Shown here piece by piece: positions 26,786-35,270 of a stretch of DNA of 64,000 nt; positions within the stretch are counted from its first letter, which is position 1, and every line of letters starts with the position of its first letter. The translations under genes were made by a program, and so were the position numbers. Source of the DNA: Clostridiaceae bacterium (GTDB lineage: Bacteria; Bacillota; Clostridia; DSM-8532); the NCBI GenBank assembly GCA_012840245.1, contig DULR01000017.1:1-64000 (forward strand). The letters are read 5' to 3'. The notes beneath the pieces are model-generated. The model saw nothing but the letters and a program-made list of their open reading frames with translations. It ran no database searches and was not told the DNA's origin.

Positions 26786-27688
26786 TCAGCATATTTCAGA
26801 CCTTGAGGGAATGGAAGACTGGGCTCCGTTACGTGAAACACAGATCCTCGCAGCCTTGTTCGCAAAAGCGATGGCTTCATCGATACTCATGTTTTCCGAT
26901 AAACCCACAGCAAATGCCGCATTGAAGGTATCCCCCGCGGCAGTGGTGTCAACGACCTCAATATCTTCAACCTTGAAGACTTTCGAACCGTCTTTGTTTA
27001 CCCAGATAGCCCCTTCCCTGCCGAGAGTTGCGATGACATTTTTCGCGCCTTTCTGAAGCAGTATATCAGAAGCCTTTTTCGCCGTATCCACATCCTTTAC
27101 CGGCGTGCCCGACAGCTTTTCCAGCTCAGATTCATTCGGAGTAAGATAATCCACAAGCTTAAGGATTTCATCGGGAATACTGTCAGGTGCGGGAGCAGGA
27201 TTAAGCATCACTGTACAGCCATGCTTATGTGCCAGGCGTATTGCAAGATATGCCGCTTCAAGAGGGATCTCAAGCTGAATGAGAATGATTTTGCTTTTTG
27301 ATATCACTTCTTCGTTGTTTGCGATAAAGTCTGTGTCGCAGGCTGAGTTCGCAGCCGGAAGAACAACGATGCTGTTGTCTCCTTCTTCATTTATATAAAT
27401 GATCGCGATTCCGCTGGTTTCATCCTGCTGACATGAAATGTTCGAAACATCGACCCCGACATTGGACAAATTATCTATAAGCTGTTTGCCTAAATCGTCG
27501 TTACCCACTTTGCCGAGCATTGAAACCCCATGTCCAAGCTTGGCCGCTGCATATGCCTGATTGGCGCCCTTCCCTCCGGGTACATACCCATGGAGTTTGC
27601 CCATAACAGTTTCACCAACTCGAGGTATTTCTTTCAAATGGATTACCATATCCATGTTCAAACTGCCAATTACTAATATGTTTTGCAC
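26786..27688 (-). CDS. rbsK: Ribokinase
   Basis: A PfkB-family kinase that phosphorylates ribose at C5. At 300 residues it has full length. It shows GSLNMDMVIHLKEIPRVGETV at the start, the sugar-binding GGKGANQAYAAAKLG, and the ATP and catalytic motif TTAAGDTFNAAFAVGL with the base Asp. It uses a GTG start preceded by GGAGG. It is first in a run of same-strand genes (two DraG-family proteins, then cit genes) and has a near-perfect promoter with a LacI-type operator upstream. Confidence 0.93.
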   Translation of the reverse strand: MQNILVIGSLNMDMVIHLKEIPRVGETVMGKLHGYVPGGKGANQAYAAAKLGHGVSMLGKVGNDDLGKQLIDNLSNVGVDVSNISCQQDETSGIAIIYINEEGDNSIVVLPAANSACDTDFIANNEEVISKSKIILIQLEIPLEAAYLAIRLAHKHGCTVMLNPAPAPDSIPDEILKLVDYLTPNESELEKLSGTPVKDVDTAKKASDILLQKGAKNVIATLGREGAIWVNKDGSKVFKVEDIEVVDTTAAGDTFNAAFAVGLSENMSIDEAIAFANKAARICVSRNGAQSSIPSRSEIC

Positions 27689-27763
27689 GTCACTACCTCC
27701 GATGAATCAATTCGGTTGATGGTATTTTGTTGAATTCAGCATAGCAATTAAAATTGTAAGAGT

Positions 27764-27771
27764 AACCGGTT
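27764..27771 (-). promoter_or_regulatory. LacI-type operator at the ribokinase promoter
   Basis: AACCGGTT, within GAAACCGGTTAC on the minus strand, about 15 bases downstream of the -10 box of the ribokinase promoter. It is the same core as at 29241-29250 next to the importer genes. Confidence 0.7.
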
Positions 27772-27784
27772 TCGTTCAATAACA

Positions 27785-27813
27785 ATTATATTAATTGTAA
27801 CTACCATTGTCAA
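27785..27813 (-). promoter_or_regulatory. Sigma-A promoter of the ribokinase-DraG-cit run
   Basis: On the minus strand TTGACA, 17 bases, TATAAT: a consensus promoter with the operator immediately downstream. Confidence 0.85.
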
Positions 27814-27941
27814 CAGCCCAATCATCGTTTTGTGACGGTAAAGCATGACAGTTGACTATGCCTGTATTATCAAGTATAATAGGCCTTGGAACGATTCTGC
27901 GATCGATCGGGAAATATGATGAATGTCAATTAAATAGCAAA

Positions 27942-27954
27942 GAAACCGTTTTAC
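27942..27954 (+). promoter_or_regulatory. Partial LacI-type operator upstream of the regulator gene
   Basis: GAAACCGTTTTAC resembles the GAAACCGGTTT sites. It lies about 30 bases upstream of the -35 box of the lacI promoter and may allow autoregulation or looping. Confidence 0.4.
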
Positions 27955-27984
27955 ATAAAATATAACATATTGAGAGAAACCTTG

Positions 27985-28013
27985 TTGATTTTTTGCAAAT
28001 CAATATTTATAAT
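27985..28013 (+). promoter_or_regulatory. Promoter of the LacI-family regulator gene
   Basis: TTGATT, 17 bases, TATAAT, ending 35 bases before the proposed start. Confidence 0.65.
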
Positions 28014-28048
28014 ATTTTAGAACAATTATCGGATTGGAGATGGCCGAT

Positions 28049-29068
28049 TTGAGATGCACCATATCAGATATCGCCCGGATCGCGAAAGTTTCAAAAGCTA
28101 CAGTTTCACGCGTTATCAACAACAAGAGCGAAGGGGTAAGCCCTGAGACAGCGCAAAGGATCCGTGAAATAATAGAAGAGCTTGGATACCGGCCCAACTC
28201 ATTGGCCCGCAGCATTGCAAACTCCAGGGCTAAGATGCTCGGTCTGGTCATTCCGGATATCACCAACCCATTCTTCCCCAACCTTGTCCGGGGCATCGAG
28301 GATTATGCCAATTCCTGCGGCTATACGGTTTTTCTCTGCAATACCGACAACAACCCCGAAAAGGAAGAACAGTACCTTCTGTCTCTCATAGACAAAAGGG
28401 TAGACGGGATAATACTCGTTTCTACTACCTCTCAGAGCTGTACTCTGGAACAGCTCAACAAGTACAATATACCCTTTGTCCTTGTGGACCGTCCCCTTAC
28501 CAATGAATATATAGACCTGGGCGTGTATGCCAACAACTATAAGGGAGTTTATACAGCCGTCGAGTACCTGATAGGCTGCGGGCACAGGGATATAGCCTTC
28601 CTGGGAGGAACCAGGAAGGTCATCACTACGACAGAGCGGTTCGAAGGCTACAGGGACGCTCTGAGGGATGCCAACATCCCTTTGGACAAGTCGCTCGTCA
28701 AGTTCGGAGATTATTCCATCGCCTCGGGGATAGCAATGATGGAGAAGCTTATTGAAGAGAAAGCCGGATTTACCGCTGTCATGGCAGGCAACGATCTTAT
28801 TGCCATAGGAGCAGTAAAAGCTCTCAGGCATCACCGCATCAAGGTTCCGGACCAATGTGAGATAATAGGGTTCGACGGGATCGAACTGACCGAGATCTTC
28901 GATCCGGCTATTTCTACCGTAGTCCAGCCCATCTATGAAATCGCCATCGAGTCAGCGAAGCTTCTGATTGGTAAAATCAACGGAGAAATAACCTCATCCA
29001 GAAAGATCATAGTGGAACCCACCCTTGTATTGAGAGCCACGACAAGAAACAATAAGACTCAGGAATAA
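28049..29068 (+). CDS. LacI/GalR-family transcriptional regulator
   Basis: About 339 residues. The N-terminal helix-turn-helix reads CTISDIARIAKVSKATVSRVINNKSEGVSPETAQRI, followed by the hinge RPNSLARSIANSRAKMLGLVIPDI and a periplasmic-binding-protein-like sensor domain (LGGTRKVITTTERFEGYRDAL, GFDGIELTEI). The ATG at 28040 directly abuts GGAG, too close to work. The TTG at 28049 has nine bases of spacing and gives a normal LacI start (MRCTISDIA), so it is preferred. It is divergent from rbsK and upstream of a sugar importer, and likely represses both through AACCGGTT sites. A ribose or riboside effector is inferred only. Confidence 0.9.
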   Translation: MRCTISDIARIAKVSKATVSRVINNKSEGVSPETAQRIREIIEELGYRPNSLARSIANSRAKMLGLVIPDITNPFFPNLVRGIEDYANSCGYTVFLCNTDNNPEKEEQYLLSLIDKRVDGIILVSTTSQSCTLEQLNKYNIPFVLVDRPLTNEYIDLGVYANNYKGVYTAVEYLIGCGHRDIAFLGGTRKVITTTERFEGYRDALRDANIPLDKSLVKFGDYSIASGIAMMEKLIEEKAGFTAVMAGNDLIAIGAVKALRHHRIKVPDQCEIIGFDGIELTEIFDPAISTVVQPIYEIAIESAKLLIGKINGEITSSRKIIVEPTLVLRATTRNNKTQE

Positions 29069-29202
29069 TGCCGATACTACAACATGGTTTTCTGTTTATG
29101 AATATTCAATTATTGGTATTTTCTCTAAATAAAACGGCTTAAGATGCCTGTCCTTTATGCAATTCGCACAATAATGTCAGGGATTTTTGTTCAAAATATC
29201 AG

Positions 29203-29232
29203 TTGCTAATTGCACAGAGGTTAACCTATAAT
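29203..29232 (+). promoter_or_regulatory. Promoter of the ribosyl-compound importer operon
   Basis: TTGCTA, 18 bases, TATAAT, about 85 bases before the first permease start. The operator at 29241 covers the expected transcription start. Confidence 0.6.
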
Positions 29233-29240
29233 AAGTTAAG

Positions 29241-29250
29241 AAACCGGTTT
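29241..29250 (+). promoter_or_regulatory. LacI-type operator at the importer promoter
   Basis: AAACCGGTTT, a perfect palindrome, directly downstream of TATAAT at 29227-29232. It shares its core with the site before rbsK. Confidence 0.72.
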
Positions 29251-29314
29251 AGTTATTTTGAATTCAGCAGGCCTCCTTGACCCTGAAACCATATTCAACA
29301 TCGGAGGTAGTCTT

Positions 29315-30244
29315 ATGACCACACTCGGAAAGGGATTAGAACTTAATAAACATGCAACGTTCCGTAAACTGAAGGCAGACTCCATACTGTATTTGATGAT
29401 AGCGCCCACGATCATTTATTTCCTAATATTCCGTGTATGGCCTATCGCAAATATGAGGCTTGCTTTTTATACTTTCCGCTCAAAGGGACCGTGGGAATTC
29501 GTAGGTTTTAAATACTTCAAGCAGCTTTTCGGATCTCCCGCGTTTTACAGCATTCTCAGAAACACTTTAATAATCAGCTTCATGAAGTATATACTCATGT
29601 TTCCCCTGATTGTGCTGTTTGCTATCCTCCTCAATGAAATGAGAAGCCATTCGCTGAGGAGATCAGTGCAGGTTATTTCATATCTGCCGCACTTTCTGTC
29701 ATGGGTAGTTATAGCAGGTATCTGGCTTTCCTTCCTGTCACCTTCGAATGGTGCTGTCAACCAGATCCTCGGTCTTTTCGGAATGGAACCGGTCGATTTC
29801 ATGACAAGCAAGAAAGCCATAAGATGGGTGTTGTTCTTCTGCGAGCTGTGGCGAAGCATAGGCTGGGACTCCATAATCTATTTCGCCGCCATCATCGGGA
29901 TCGATGCTGAATTGTATGAAGCTGCGGATATCGACGGGGCAGGCCGCCTGAATATAATCAGGTATATCATACTTCCGGCGCTGTTTATCCCAATGGTCAC
30001 CGTATTCATACTGAATCTGGGATTCTTCCTGAACGCAGGTTTTGACCAGGTACTGAATTTTGCTAACGACTCTGTTTTGAGCACCATAGACATTCTGGAC
30101 ACTTACATCTATCGTTTGGGTCTGGTCAATGGTCAATATTCACTAGCGACCGCACTCGGACTTATAAAAGGCGTTGTCGGCGTGTTCCTGGTGCTTGGGA
30201 CCCATGTAGTGTCCAAAAAATATACCGGAGTCGGTGTTTGGTAA
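29315..30244 (+). CDS. Sugar-type ABC importer permease (LplB/YtcP class)
   Basis: 309 residues with six membrane helices (the first is SILYLMIAPTIIYFLIFRVWPI) and the EAA loop ELYEAADIDGAGRLNIIRYIILP that contacts the ATPase. The track frame starts 19 codons upstream, but CGGAGG sits correctly before the ATG at 29315. It forms the transmembrane pair with the next gene and works with the lipoprotein at 31265. No ATPase gene is nearby. Confidence 0.9.
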   Translation: MTTLGKGLELNKHATFRKLKADSILYLMIAPTIIYFLIFRVWPIANMRLAFYTFRSKGPWEFVGFKYFKQLFGSPAFYSILRNTLIISFMKYILMFPLIVLFAILLNEMRSHSLRRSVQVISYLPHFLSWVVIAGIWLSFLSPSNGAVNQILGLFGMEPVDFMTSKKAIRWVLFFCELWRSIGWDSIIYFAAIIGIDAELYEAADIDGAGRLNIIRYIILPALFIPMVTVFILNLGFFLNAGFDQVLNFANDSVLSTIDILDTYIYRLGLVNGQYSLATALGLIKGVVGVFLVLGTHVVSKKYTGVGVW

Positions 30245-30257
30245 GGAGAGATCACAG

Positions 30258-31142
30258 GTGAAACCTAAAAAGAATATATTGGCTCAGGTAATAATATCGA
30301 CAGTAATGATACTGATAATCCTGACTATGATAATTCCCATACTGAATATATTTGCCAAATCATTTTCCGACCCGGCGCTCTCTCCCTCGATGAGTGGTCT
30401 GCGCATTATACCTGTCGGCTTTGACCTGATAAATTATCAGATTATTTTCAGCCATCCGGTGCTGATCCCGTCAATATTCAACTCATTGCTGATAACCATC
30501 GCAGGTACTTGCCTGAACATTTTCATGACCACCTCGGCGGCTTATGTGCTTGTAAGGCCGAATCTGATCGGCAAAAAGGCGATCATGGTATTTCTCATCT
30601 GCATGATGCTTTTTGATCCGGGATTCGTGCCGGAGTATCTGGTAGTGAAAGATCTTGGTCTTATGAACTCCAGATGGTCTGTTATCCTGGTCACGGCTGT
30701 CAACGTTTTTTACCTTGTCATCATGATGCGGTTCTTCGGGGAGGTTCCCAACGAAATGCATGAGGCCGCCACGATCGACGGCGCAGGACATTTCAGGATC
30801 TTCTGGCAGATCTATATGCCGCTTGCCAAATCGGGTATCGCAACTTTGACGATGTACTATGCAGTTTCCAGGTGGAACGAGTATTTCAGATCAGGTATAT
30901 ATCTGCTCGATTCAAAGAAAACTACATTACAGGTTATCCTCAGACAGTTCGTCGTTATGAATTCAACCGAAACCATCGTACGGGCACAGGATCTTCTGGA
31001 CTACAATGAGTTTGCCAAGATCGACGTCAACGCCCTCAAGGCTGCGACGATCGTTGTTGCTATCGTTCCCATAATCATCTTCTACCCGATCATATTGAGA
31101 TACATCAAGGGCGGAGTCATGACAGGCGCTGTAAAAGGATAG
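30258..31142 (+). CDS. Sugar-type ABC importer permease (YtcP class)
   Basis: 294 residues from a GTG start at 30258, preceded by AAGGAGAG. The track start at 30234 is a GTG inside the previous gene. It has six helices (QVIISTVMILIILTMIIPILNIFA first) and the EAA loop EMHEAATIDGAGHFRIFWQIYMP. It partners the preceding permease, with 13 bases between them. The C-terminus GGVMTGAVKG is typical of the class. Confidence 0.9.
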   Translation: MKPKKNILAQVIISTVMILIILTMIIPILNIFAKSFSDPALSPSMSGLRIIPVGFDLINYQIIFSHPVLIPSIFNSLLITIAGTCLNIFMTTSAAYVLVRPNLIGKKAIMVFLICMMLFDPGFVPEYLVVKDLGLMNSRWSVILVTAVNVFYLVIMMRFFGEVPNEMHEAATIDGAGHFRIFWQIYMPLAKSGIATLTMYYAVSRWNEYFRSGIYLLDSKKTTLQVILRQFVVMNSTETIVRAQDLLDYNEFAKIDVNALKAATIVVAIVPIIIFYPIILRYIKGGVMTGAVKG

Positions 31143-31264
31143 TATCTATTGCCCTTTCCAGTTCGTTTAGAATCATCGGAGCATACGGATCTTCTTTAAC
31201 AGCTCTGATGGTTATAATATACGCTTTCGTTTTTCGAAAGTAATCTATTTATAGGAGGAATTAC

Positions 31265-32773
31265 ATGAAAAAGACATTATCAATTCTATTGGCAGTCTTG
31301 ATGATCGTTTCTGTGTTTGCAGGATGCGGCAAGCAACAAACAACCCCGCCTGCAACTACATCAAGCAACCCACCCGCTCAGACAGGCTCTGAACAGCCTA
31401 AAGGAATCGGAACTCCGGAAAACCCCGTGAAGGTTACAATTCTGGAGAAGGACGTCTCCATGTCTGAAGAAGACGTCGTCAAAATGGTCGAAGCCATTGA
31501 AAAGGGAATGGCAGCTGAAGGCAACTATGTTGACATCGAGTATCTTGAGCCTCCTGCAGGCAAGTACGTCGAAGTTGTACCTATCGCCATCAGAACAGGC
31601 CAATATACACCCGATATCGTATACTTCCAGAATGGCGTAGAGCTTCCTCTTGTACAGGAAGGCCTTCTTGAGGACCTGACACCTTACATCGAGAAGTCCA
31701 CCCATATCAAGGCCAATATGGAAGATTACAACTGGGAAAGACTGAAGAACTATCCTTATCTTTTGTGGATAGCACCTCCGATGACTTATGTTCCTTACAT
31801 CAGAGGCGACTGGTTCAATCAGCTCTCTATAAAGGATGAGTTCCTTGCAAATCCGACTGTTGAAAATTACTACAAGATGTTCAAGGAAATCAAGGATAAA
31901 GGTTTGGCTGAATACCCGCTTACCACCGACAACAACAAGCTCCGTCTTGACGGTGTATTCAATCACGCTTTCGGTATTACTTCCACCATCATGAAGGAAG
32001 GCGACAAGTATATCTTCTATCATGTATCACAGGGCGAAAAAGCTAAGCTCGAATGGCTCAACAAGCTCTACACGGAAGGTCTGTTCGATCCTGAGTTCAT
32101 CACAAATACATGGGATGTTATGGAACAGAAGTTCTACGAAGGAAAGAGCGCTTTGATCTCCGGCAGAGCAGGCGACGTTGGACAGATCCATGACACAAAG
32201 ATGATCCAGACCAATGGTGAAGGTGCAGCTCTTGTTGTTCTTCCTCCTGCAAAAGGTGTAAGCTGGGCATATGCTTCAGTTGACGTTACAAGAGAACCCC
32301 GTGGATTTGCTATCACCGCTGACTCCAAGGTCAAGGATGCTGCTTTCGCAGTTCTTGAGTTCATCAACAGCCCTGCAGGAAGAACAATTGACAAGATCGG
32401 TATCGAAGGAATCCATCACAAGGTTGAAAACGGAAAGACCGTTCTCACTGACAAATATTCATCATGGTGGTCACGCTTCTTCGAATCTCTGAACGGATTC
32501 AATCCGAATCCTCCTCTGGAAGGCTCCATATACACTCCTGCAGCACAGGATTCACTCAAAAAGGCTATGGAGTTCTATGCTGAGGATGTGAACATAATCG
32601 TTCCGGAAGAGCTTGCTCCGAAATGGGACGCTATGATCAATCTCTACAATGAGTACTATGCTGACATTATACGTGGTGTCAAACCCGTCAGCGCATTCGA
32701 CGATTTCGTCAAAGAATGGAATGCTGCAGGCGGCGATGAATTCAGCGAATATCTTGCTGAAGTGCTTAAATAA
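31265..32773 (+). CDS. Extracellular solute-binding lipoprotein
   Basis: 502 residues. The lipoprotein signal KKTLSILLAVLMIVSVFAGC (Cys20) is followed by a Thr/Pro-rich linker (TTPPATTSSNPPAQT) and a family-1-type binding fold of the LipO/YtcQ kind. It delivers its ligand to the two permeases upstream. The ligand is not identifiable from sequence; the context of ribokinase and DraG-family hydrolases under the same operator suggests a ribosyl compound. Biased codons suggest strong expression. AGGAGG precedes the ATG. Confidence 0.91.
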   Translation: MKKTLSILLAVLMIVSVFAGCGKQQTTPPATTSSNPPAQTGSEQPKGIGTPENPVKVTILEKDVSMSEEDVVKMVEAIEKGMAAEGNYVDIEYLEPPAGKYVEVVPIAIRTGQYTPDIVYFQNGVELPLVQEGLLEDLTPYIEKSTHIKANMEDYNWERLKNYPYLLWIAPPMTYVPYIRGDWFNQLSIKDEFLANPTVENYYKMFKEIKDKGLAEYPLTTDNNKLRLDGVFNHAFGITSTIMKEGDKYIFYHVSQGEKAKLEWLNKLYTEGLFDPEFITNTWDVMEQKFYEGKSALISGRAGDVGQIHDTKMIQTNGEGAALVVLPPAKGVSWAYASVDVTREPRGFAITADSKVKDAAFAVLEFINSPAGRTIDKIGIEGIHHKVENGKTVLTDKYSSWWSRFFESLNGFNPNPPLEGSIYTPAAQDSLKKAMEFYAEDVNIIVPEELAPKWDAMINLYNEYYADIIRGVKPVSAFDDFVKEWNAAGGDEFSEYLAEVLK

Positions 32774-32786
32774 ATAACAGCTCTCA

Positions 32787-32823
32787 ACACAACAGGTACA
32801 GGCCTCGGCCTTACCTGTTGTGT
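32787..32823 (+). terminator. Stable hairpin after the binding-protein gene (attenuator or weak terminator)
   Basis: ACACAACAGGTA pairs with TACCTGTTGTGT, with a nested AGGC-CTCG-GCCT. No T-run follows, so it may protect the abundant upstream mRNA or reduce read-through into the DraG-family gene rather than stop all transcription. Confidence 0.7.
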
Positions 32824-32860
32824 ATTTAAAACTGATTTTGAGAATAGAAAGGATACCCAG

Positions 32861-33847
32861 ATGATATCAAGATCTGAATTTATCAAAGACAGAAATAAAG
32901 TATTGGACAAAGCATTAGGCAGTTTAAGCGGCCTTGCCATCGGGGACTCCTTCGGTGATGCTTCGAGGAAACCCGACAACCAGCAGAATTATGGGATCAC
33001 GACAGATTTTCACAAGGGTGCATCCTGGAGTACTGATGATACCGAATTCGCATTGCTTACCGCAAAGATACTCATAGATTGCAGAGGAAATCTTACAAGT
33101 GACGATGTGGTAAATGCATGGCTGACACATGTAGCGACTCAGGATGAGCTCAAGAGAGGCGGAGCCAGCGAGTTTGAAGCCTCAAAGAATCTGCGCCGCG
33201 GTTTGCGCCCACCCCTTTCGGGCAAATACAACAGCTATTTCACCAGCGATGGAGCTGCGATGCGCATAGCTCCCATAGGGATAATCTGCGCAGGTGATCC
33301 TGAGAAGGCAGCAGCTATGGCTGAGATAGACGCCAGCATCAGCCATTATGAAGACGGTATCTGGGGCGCACAGGCTGTTGCTGCAGCAGTATCTGTCGCC
33401 ATGGTGGATGGTACCATCGACGAGATAATCGGTGCCGCATTGAACGCTATCCCTTCCGACTCATGGTTCTGTTACACACTCAATAAGGCTCTTGAGATAG
33501 GAAACAGGACAGGAAAATCTCTTATAGATTCATGGATGCCTCTTCACGACGAGCTTTGGGCAAGCTATCGCGCAACTGTGGCCGAGGCTGTTTCAGAGGC
33601 ATTCGGCGTGCTCAATATAGTCAATGATACCTTTAAGAACGGCGTTATAGCCGCAGGCAATTTTGGACGCGACGCTGATACAATAGGAGCTATTGTTGGC
33701 GCTATTCTTGGCGCGAAATACGGCGCTTCCCAGATACCTGAGCATTGGATCGAAAAGACCAGGTATCCGACAGGAACATGTCTTCTCTTTACAAAGGGAA
33801 TCGATATCCGGGAAATGGCCGAAAAACTGGCCGACTTGATCATTTGA
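32861..33847 (+). CDS. ADP-ribosylglycohydrolase (DraG) family protein
   Basis: 328 residues. It has [19 protein letters not shown] at the N-terminus, the metal site [18 protein letters not shown] near residue 60 and the second Asp pair in [23 protein letters not shown] near 270. The metal-binding set is complete and there is no signal peptide. It follows the importer genes on the same strand after a strong hairpin, and is the third DraG-family gene in 10 kb. It probably hydrolyses the compound brought in by the importer, which is inference from context. Confidence 0.9.
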   Translation: MISRSEFIKDRNKVLDKALGSLSGLAIGDSFGDASRKPDNQQNYGITTDFHKGASWSTDDTEFALLTAKILIDCRGNLTSDDVVNAWLTHVATQDELKRGGASEFEASKNLRRGLRPPLSGKYNSYFTSDGAAMRIAPIGIICAGDPEKAAAMAEIDASISHYEDGIWGAQAVAAAVSVAMVDGTIDEIIGAALNAIPSDSWFCYTLNKALEIGNRTGKSLIDSWMPLHDELWASYRATVAEAVSEAFGVLNIVNDTFKNGVIAAGNFGRDADTIGAIVGAILGAKYGASQIPEHWIEKTRYPTGTCLLFTKGIDIREMAEKLADLII

Positions 33848-33881
33848 TCGCAGCTTCCCCTGGATTGGAGGATAAAAGGGA

Positions 33882-34973
33882 ATGACATGGTTTTTGGCCA
33901 CCTTTCTGGTTGGCTTGATTGGTGCTTTGATCTGCTTCAAATTAAAAGTTACAGGCGGATTGATGATCGGCTCGCTTGTGGCGGTTGCTTTGTTTAACAT
34001 AATCACCGGACTTGCATATTTTCCGTTGCCTGCGAAAATTTTCGCTCAGATAATATCAGGCGCGTTCATCGGAATGCAGGTTAACAGAAAGAATGTTTCG
34101 GATCTTAAGAAAATGGCGAAACCCACGGTTTTTCTTGTTGGGGGGTTACTGATCATAAATATAATAATGGGCTTCGTCATATACGCTTTATCCGATTGCG
34201 ATCTGATGACAGCTTTATTTGCGGCAGTTCCCGGCGGAGTTGCAGATATAAGTATAATAAGCAGCGATATGGGTGCGGATACATCGAGAGTTGCCGTATT
34301 CCAGCTATTCCGCATGATCACTGTCCTTACCTTTTTCCCTGTTCTGATCCTTCCTGTAACAAAATATATAACCAAAAAGCAACCGCCCTCCAATAATTCT
34401 ATGCAGGAGCAGACCGAAACACAGGCTTCTCCGGAAGCAACCGGCAACAGAAAGACCGTTGATAAACCCGTTAAGAAAACAGTTCTTACTCTTTCAATAG
34501 CTTTTGTCTTCGGCGTATTGGGAGCGATACTTAACATACCGGCAGGTCCGCTTCTATTCTCAACCCTTTCGGTATCGGTCCTCAGTTTATGGACCAATAA
34601 TGCCTATATGCCTTTTGCGATCAAGCGCTTTGCCATGATAATCGCCGGATCTTATGTAGGAAGCAGCTTTATAAGAGAGAATCTTGACGGAATTGTCCGG
34701 CTGATTTTCCCGATGATACTTCTCGTAGCAGGATATATGGTTTTCTGTGTGCTTTTGGGGATCCTTATGAGCCGCCTTTTCAAGATCGATATAACTACCG
34801 CTTTATTCTCCTGCACCCCGGCCGGTGCCAGCGATATGGCTCTGCTGGCAACCGATCTGGGTGCCGCAGGCCCTCAGGTAGCGCTATTGCAGATCGCAAG
34901 GCTGTTCTGTGTCATAACCATCTTCCCGAGGGCAATAGAACTGGTGCTTTGGCTTTGGGGCATGGTTACATAA
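33882..34973 (+). CDS. AbrB-family duplicated membrane protein
   Basis: 363 residues with about ten membrane helices in two homologous halves separated by a polar linker (QPPSNNSMQEQTETQASPEATGNRK, ~165-190). Both halves show the family's glycine motif (AVPGGVADISIISSDMGAD and CTPAGASDMALLATDLGAAG). This is the AbrB-type membrane duplication, not the AbrB DNA-binding regulator. Members are thought to be transporters or to regulate transport, and the substrate is unknown. GGAGGATAAAAGGGA precedes the ATG. It is 34 bases after the DraG-family gene and probably co-transcribed. Confidence 0.85.
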   Translation: MTWFLATFLVGLIGALICFKLKVTGGLMIGSLVAVALFNIITGLAYFPLPAKIFAQIISGAFIGMQVNRKNVSDLKKMAKPTVFLVGGLLIINIIMGFVIYALSDCDLMTALFAAVPGGVADISIISSDMGADTSRVAVFQLFRMITVLTFFPVLILPVTKYITKKQPPSNNSMQEQTETQASPEATGNRKTVDKPVKKTVLTLSIAFVFGVLGAILNIPAGPLLFSTLSVSVLSLWTNNAYMPFAIKRFAMIIAGSYVGSSFIRENLDGIVRLIFPMILLVAGYMVFCVLLGILMSRLFKIDITTALFSCTPAGASDMALLATDLGAAGPQVALLQIARLFCVITIFPRAIELVLWLWGMVT

Positions 34974-35048
34974 TACGGCAGTATACTTATGCCGGTAAAG
35001 CATCTGCCGGCGGGCCTTTGCCCCAAATATTGGCCTGTTCATATTTTC

Positions 35049-35078
35049 TTGACTTCTCATTTATGACTGTGTTACAAT
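35049..35078 (+). promoter_or_regulatory. Promoter of tRNA-Ser
   Basis: TTGACT, 18 bases, TACAAT, about 46 bases upstream of the tRNA. Confidence 0.65.
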
Positions 35079-35124
35079 ATTCAAGCATGCTGGTCAAGTG
35101 CCGGCAAAGCGAATAGAGCAGCGT

Positions 35125-35216
35125 GGAGAGATGGCTGAGCTGGTCTAAGGCGCACGACTGGAAATCGTGTGTACGTTAAAAGCGTACCGAGGGTTCGAAT
35201 CCCTCTCTCTCCGCCA
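35125..35216 (+). tRNA. tRNA-Ser(GGA)
   Basis: Class II tRNA. The acceptor GGAGAGA pairs with TCTCTCC, followed by G and an encoded CCA. The anticodon loop CTGGAAA carries GGA. The long variable arm (GTGTACGTTAAAAGCGTACC) is typical of serine tRNA, and the T arm GAGGGTTCGAATCCCTC is canonical. Confidence 0.97.
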
Positions 35217-35223
35217 TTCCCGA

Positions 35224-35253
35224 GGGGATTCGCCATTAAGGTGAATCCCTTTT
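35224..35253 (+). terminator. Terminator of tRNA-Ser
   Basis: GGGATTCGCC-ATTAA-GGTGAATCCC followed by TTTT, 8 bases after the tRNA. Confidence 0.8.
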
Positions 35254-35270
35254 AATAATTAGTCATCCAT

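Noticed and set aside
33882-34973. AbrB name suggesting a transition-state regulator
   Set aside because: The protein is entirely membrane helices. It belongs to the unrelated AbrB membrane duplication family.
35125-35216. tRNA-Ser as a verified integrative-element attachment site
   Set aside because: No integrase and no second copy of the tRNA 3' end were seen in the window, so only a weak suggestion of insertion is kept.
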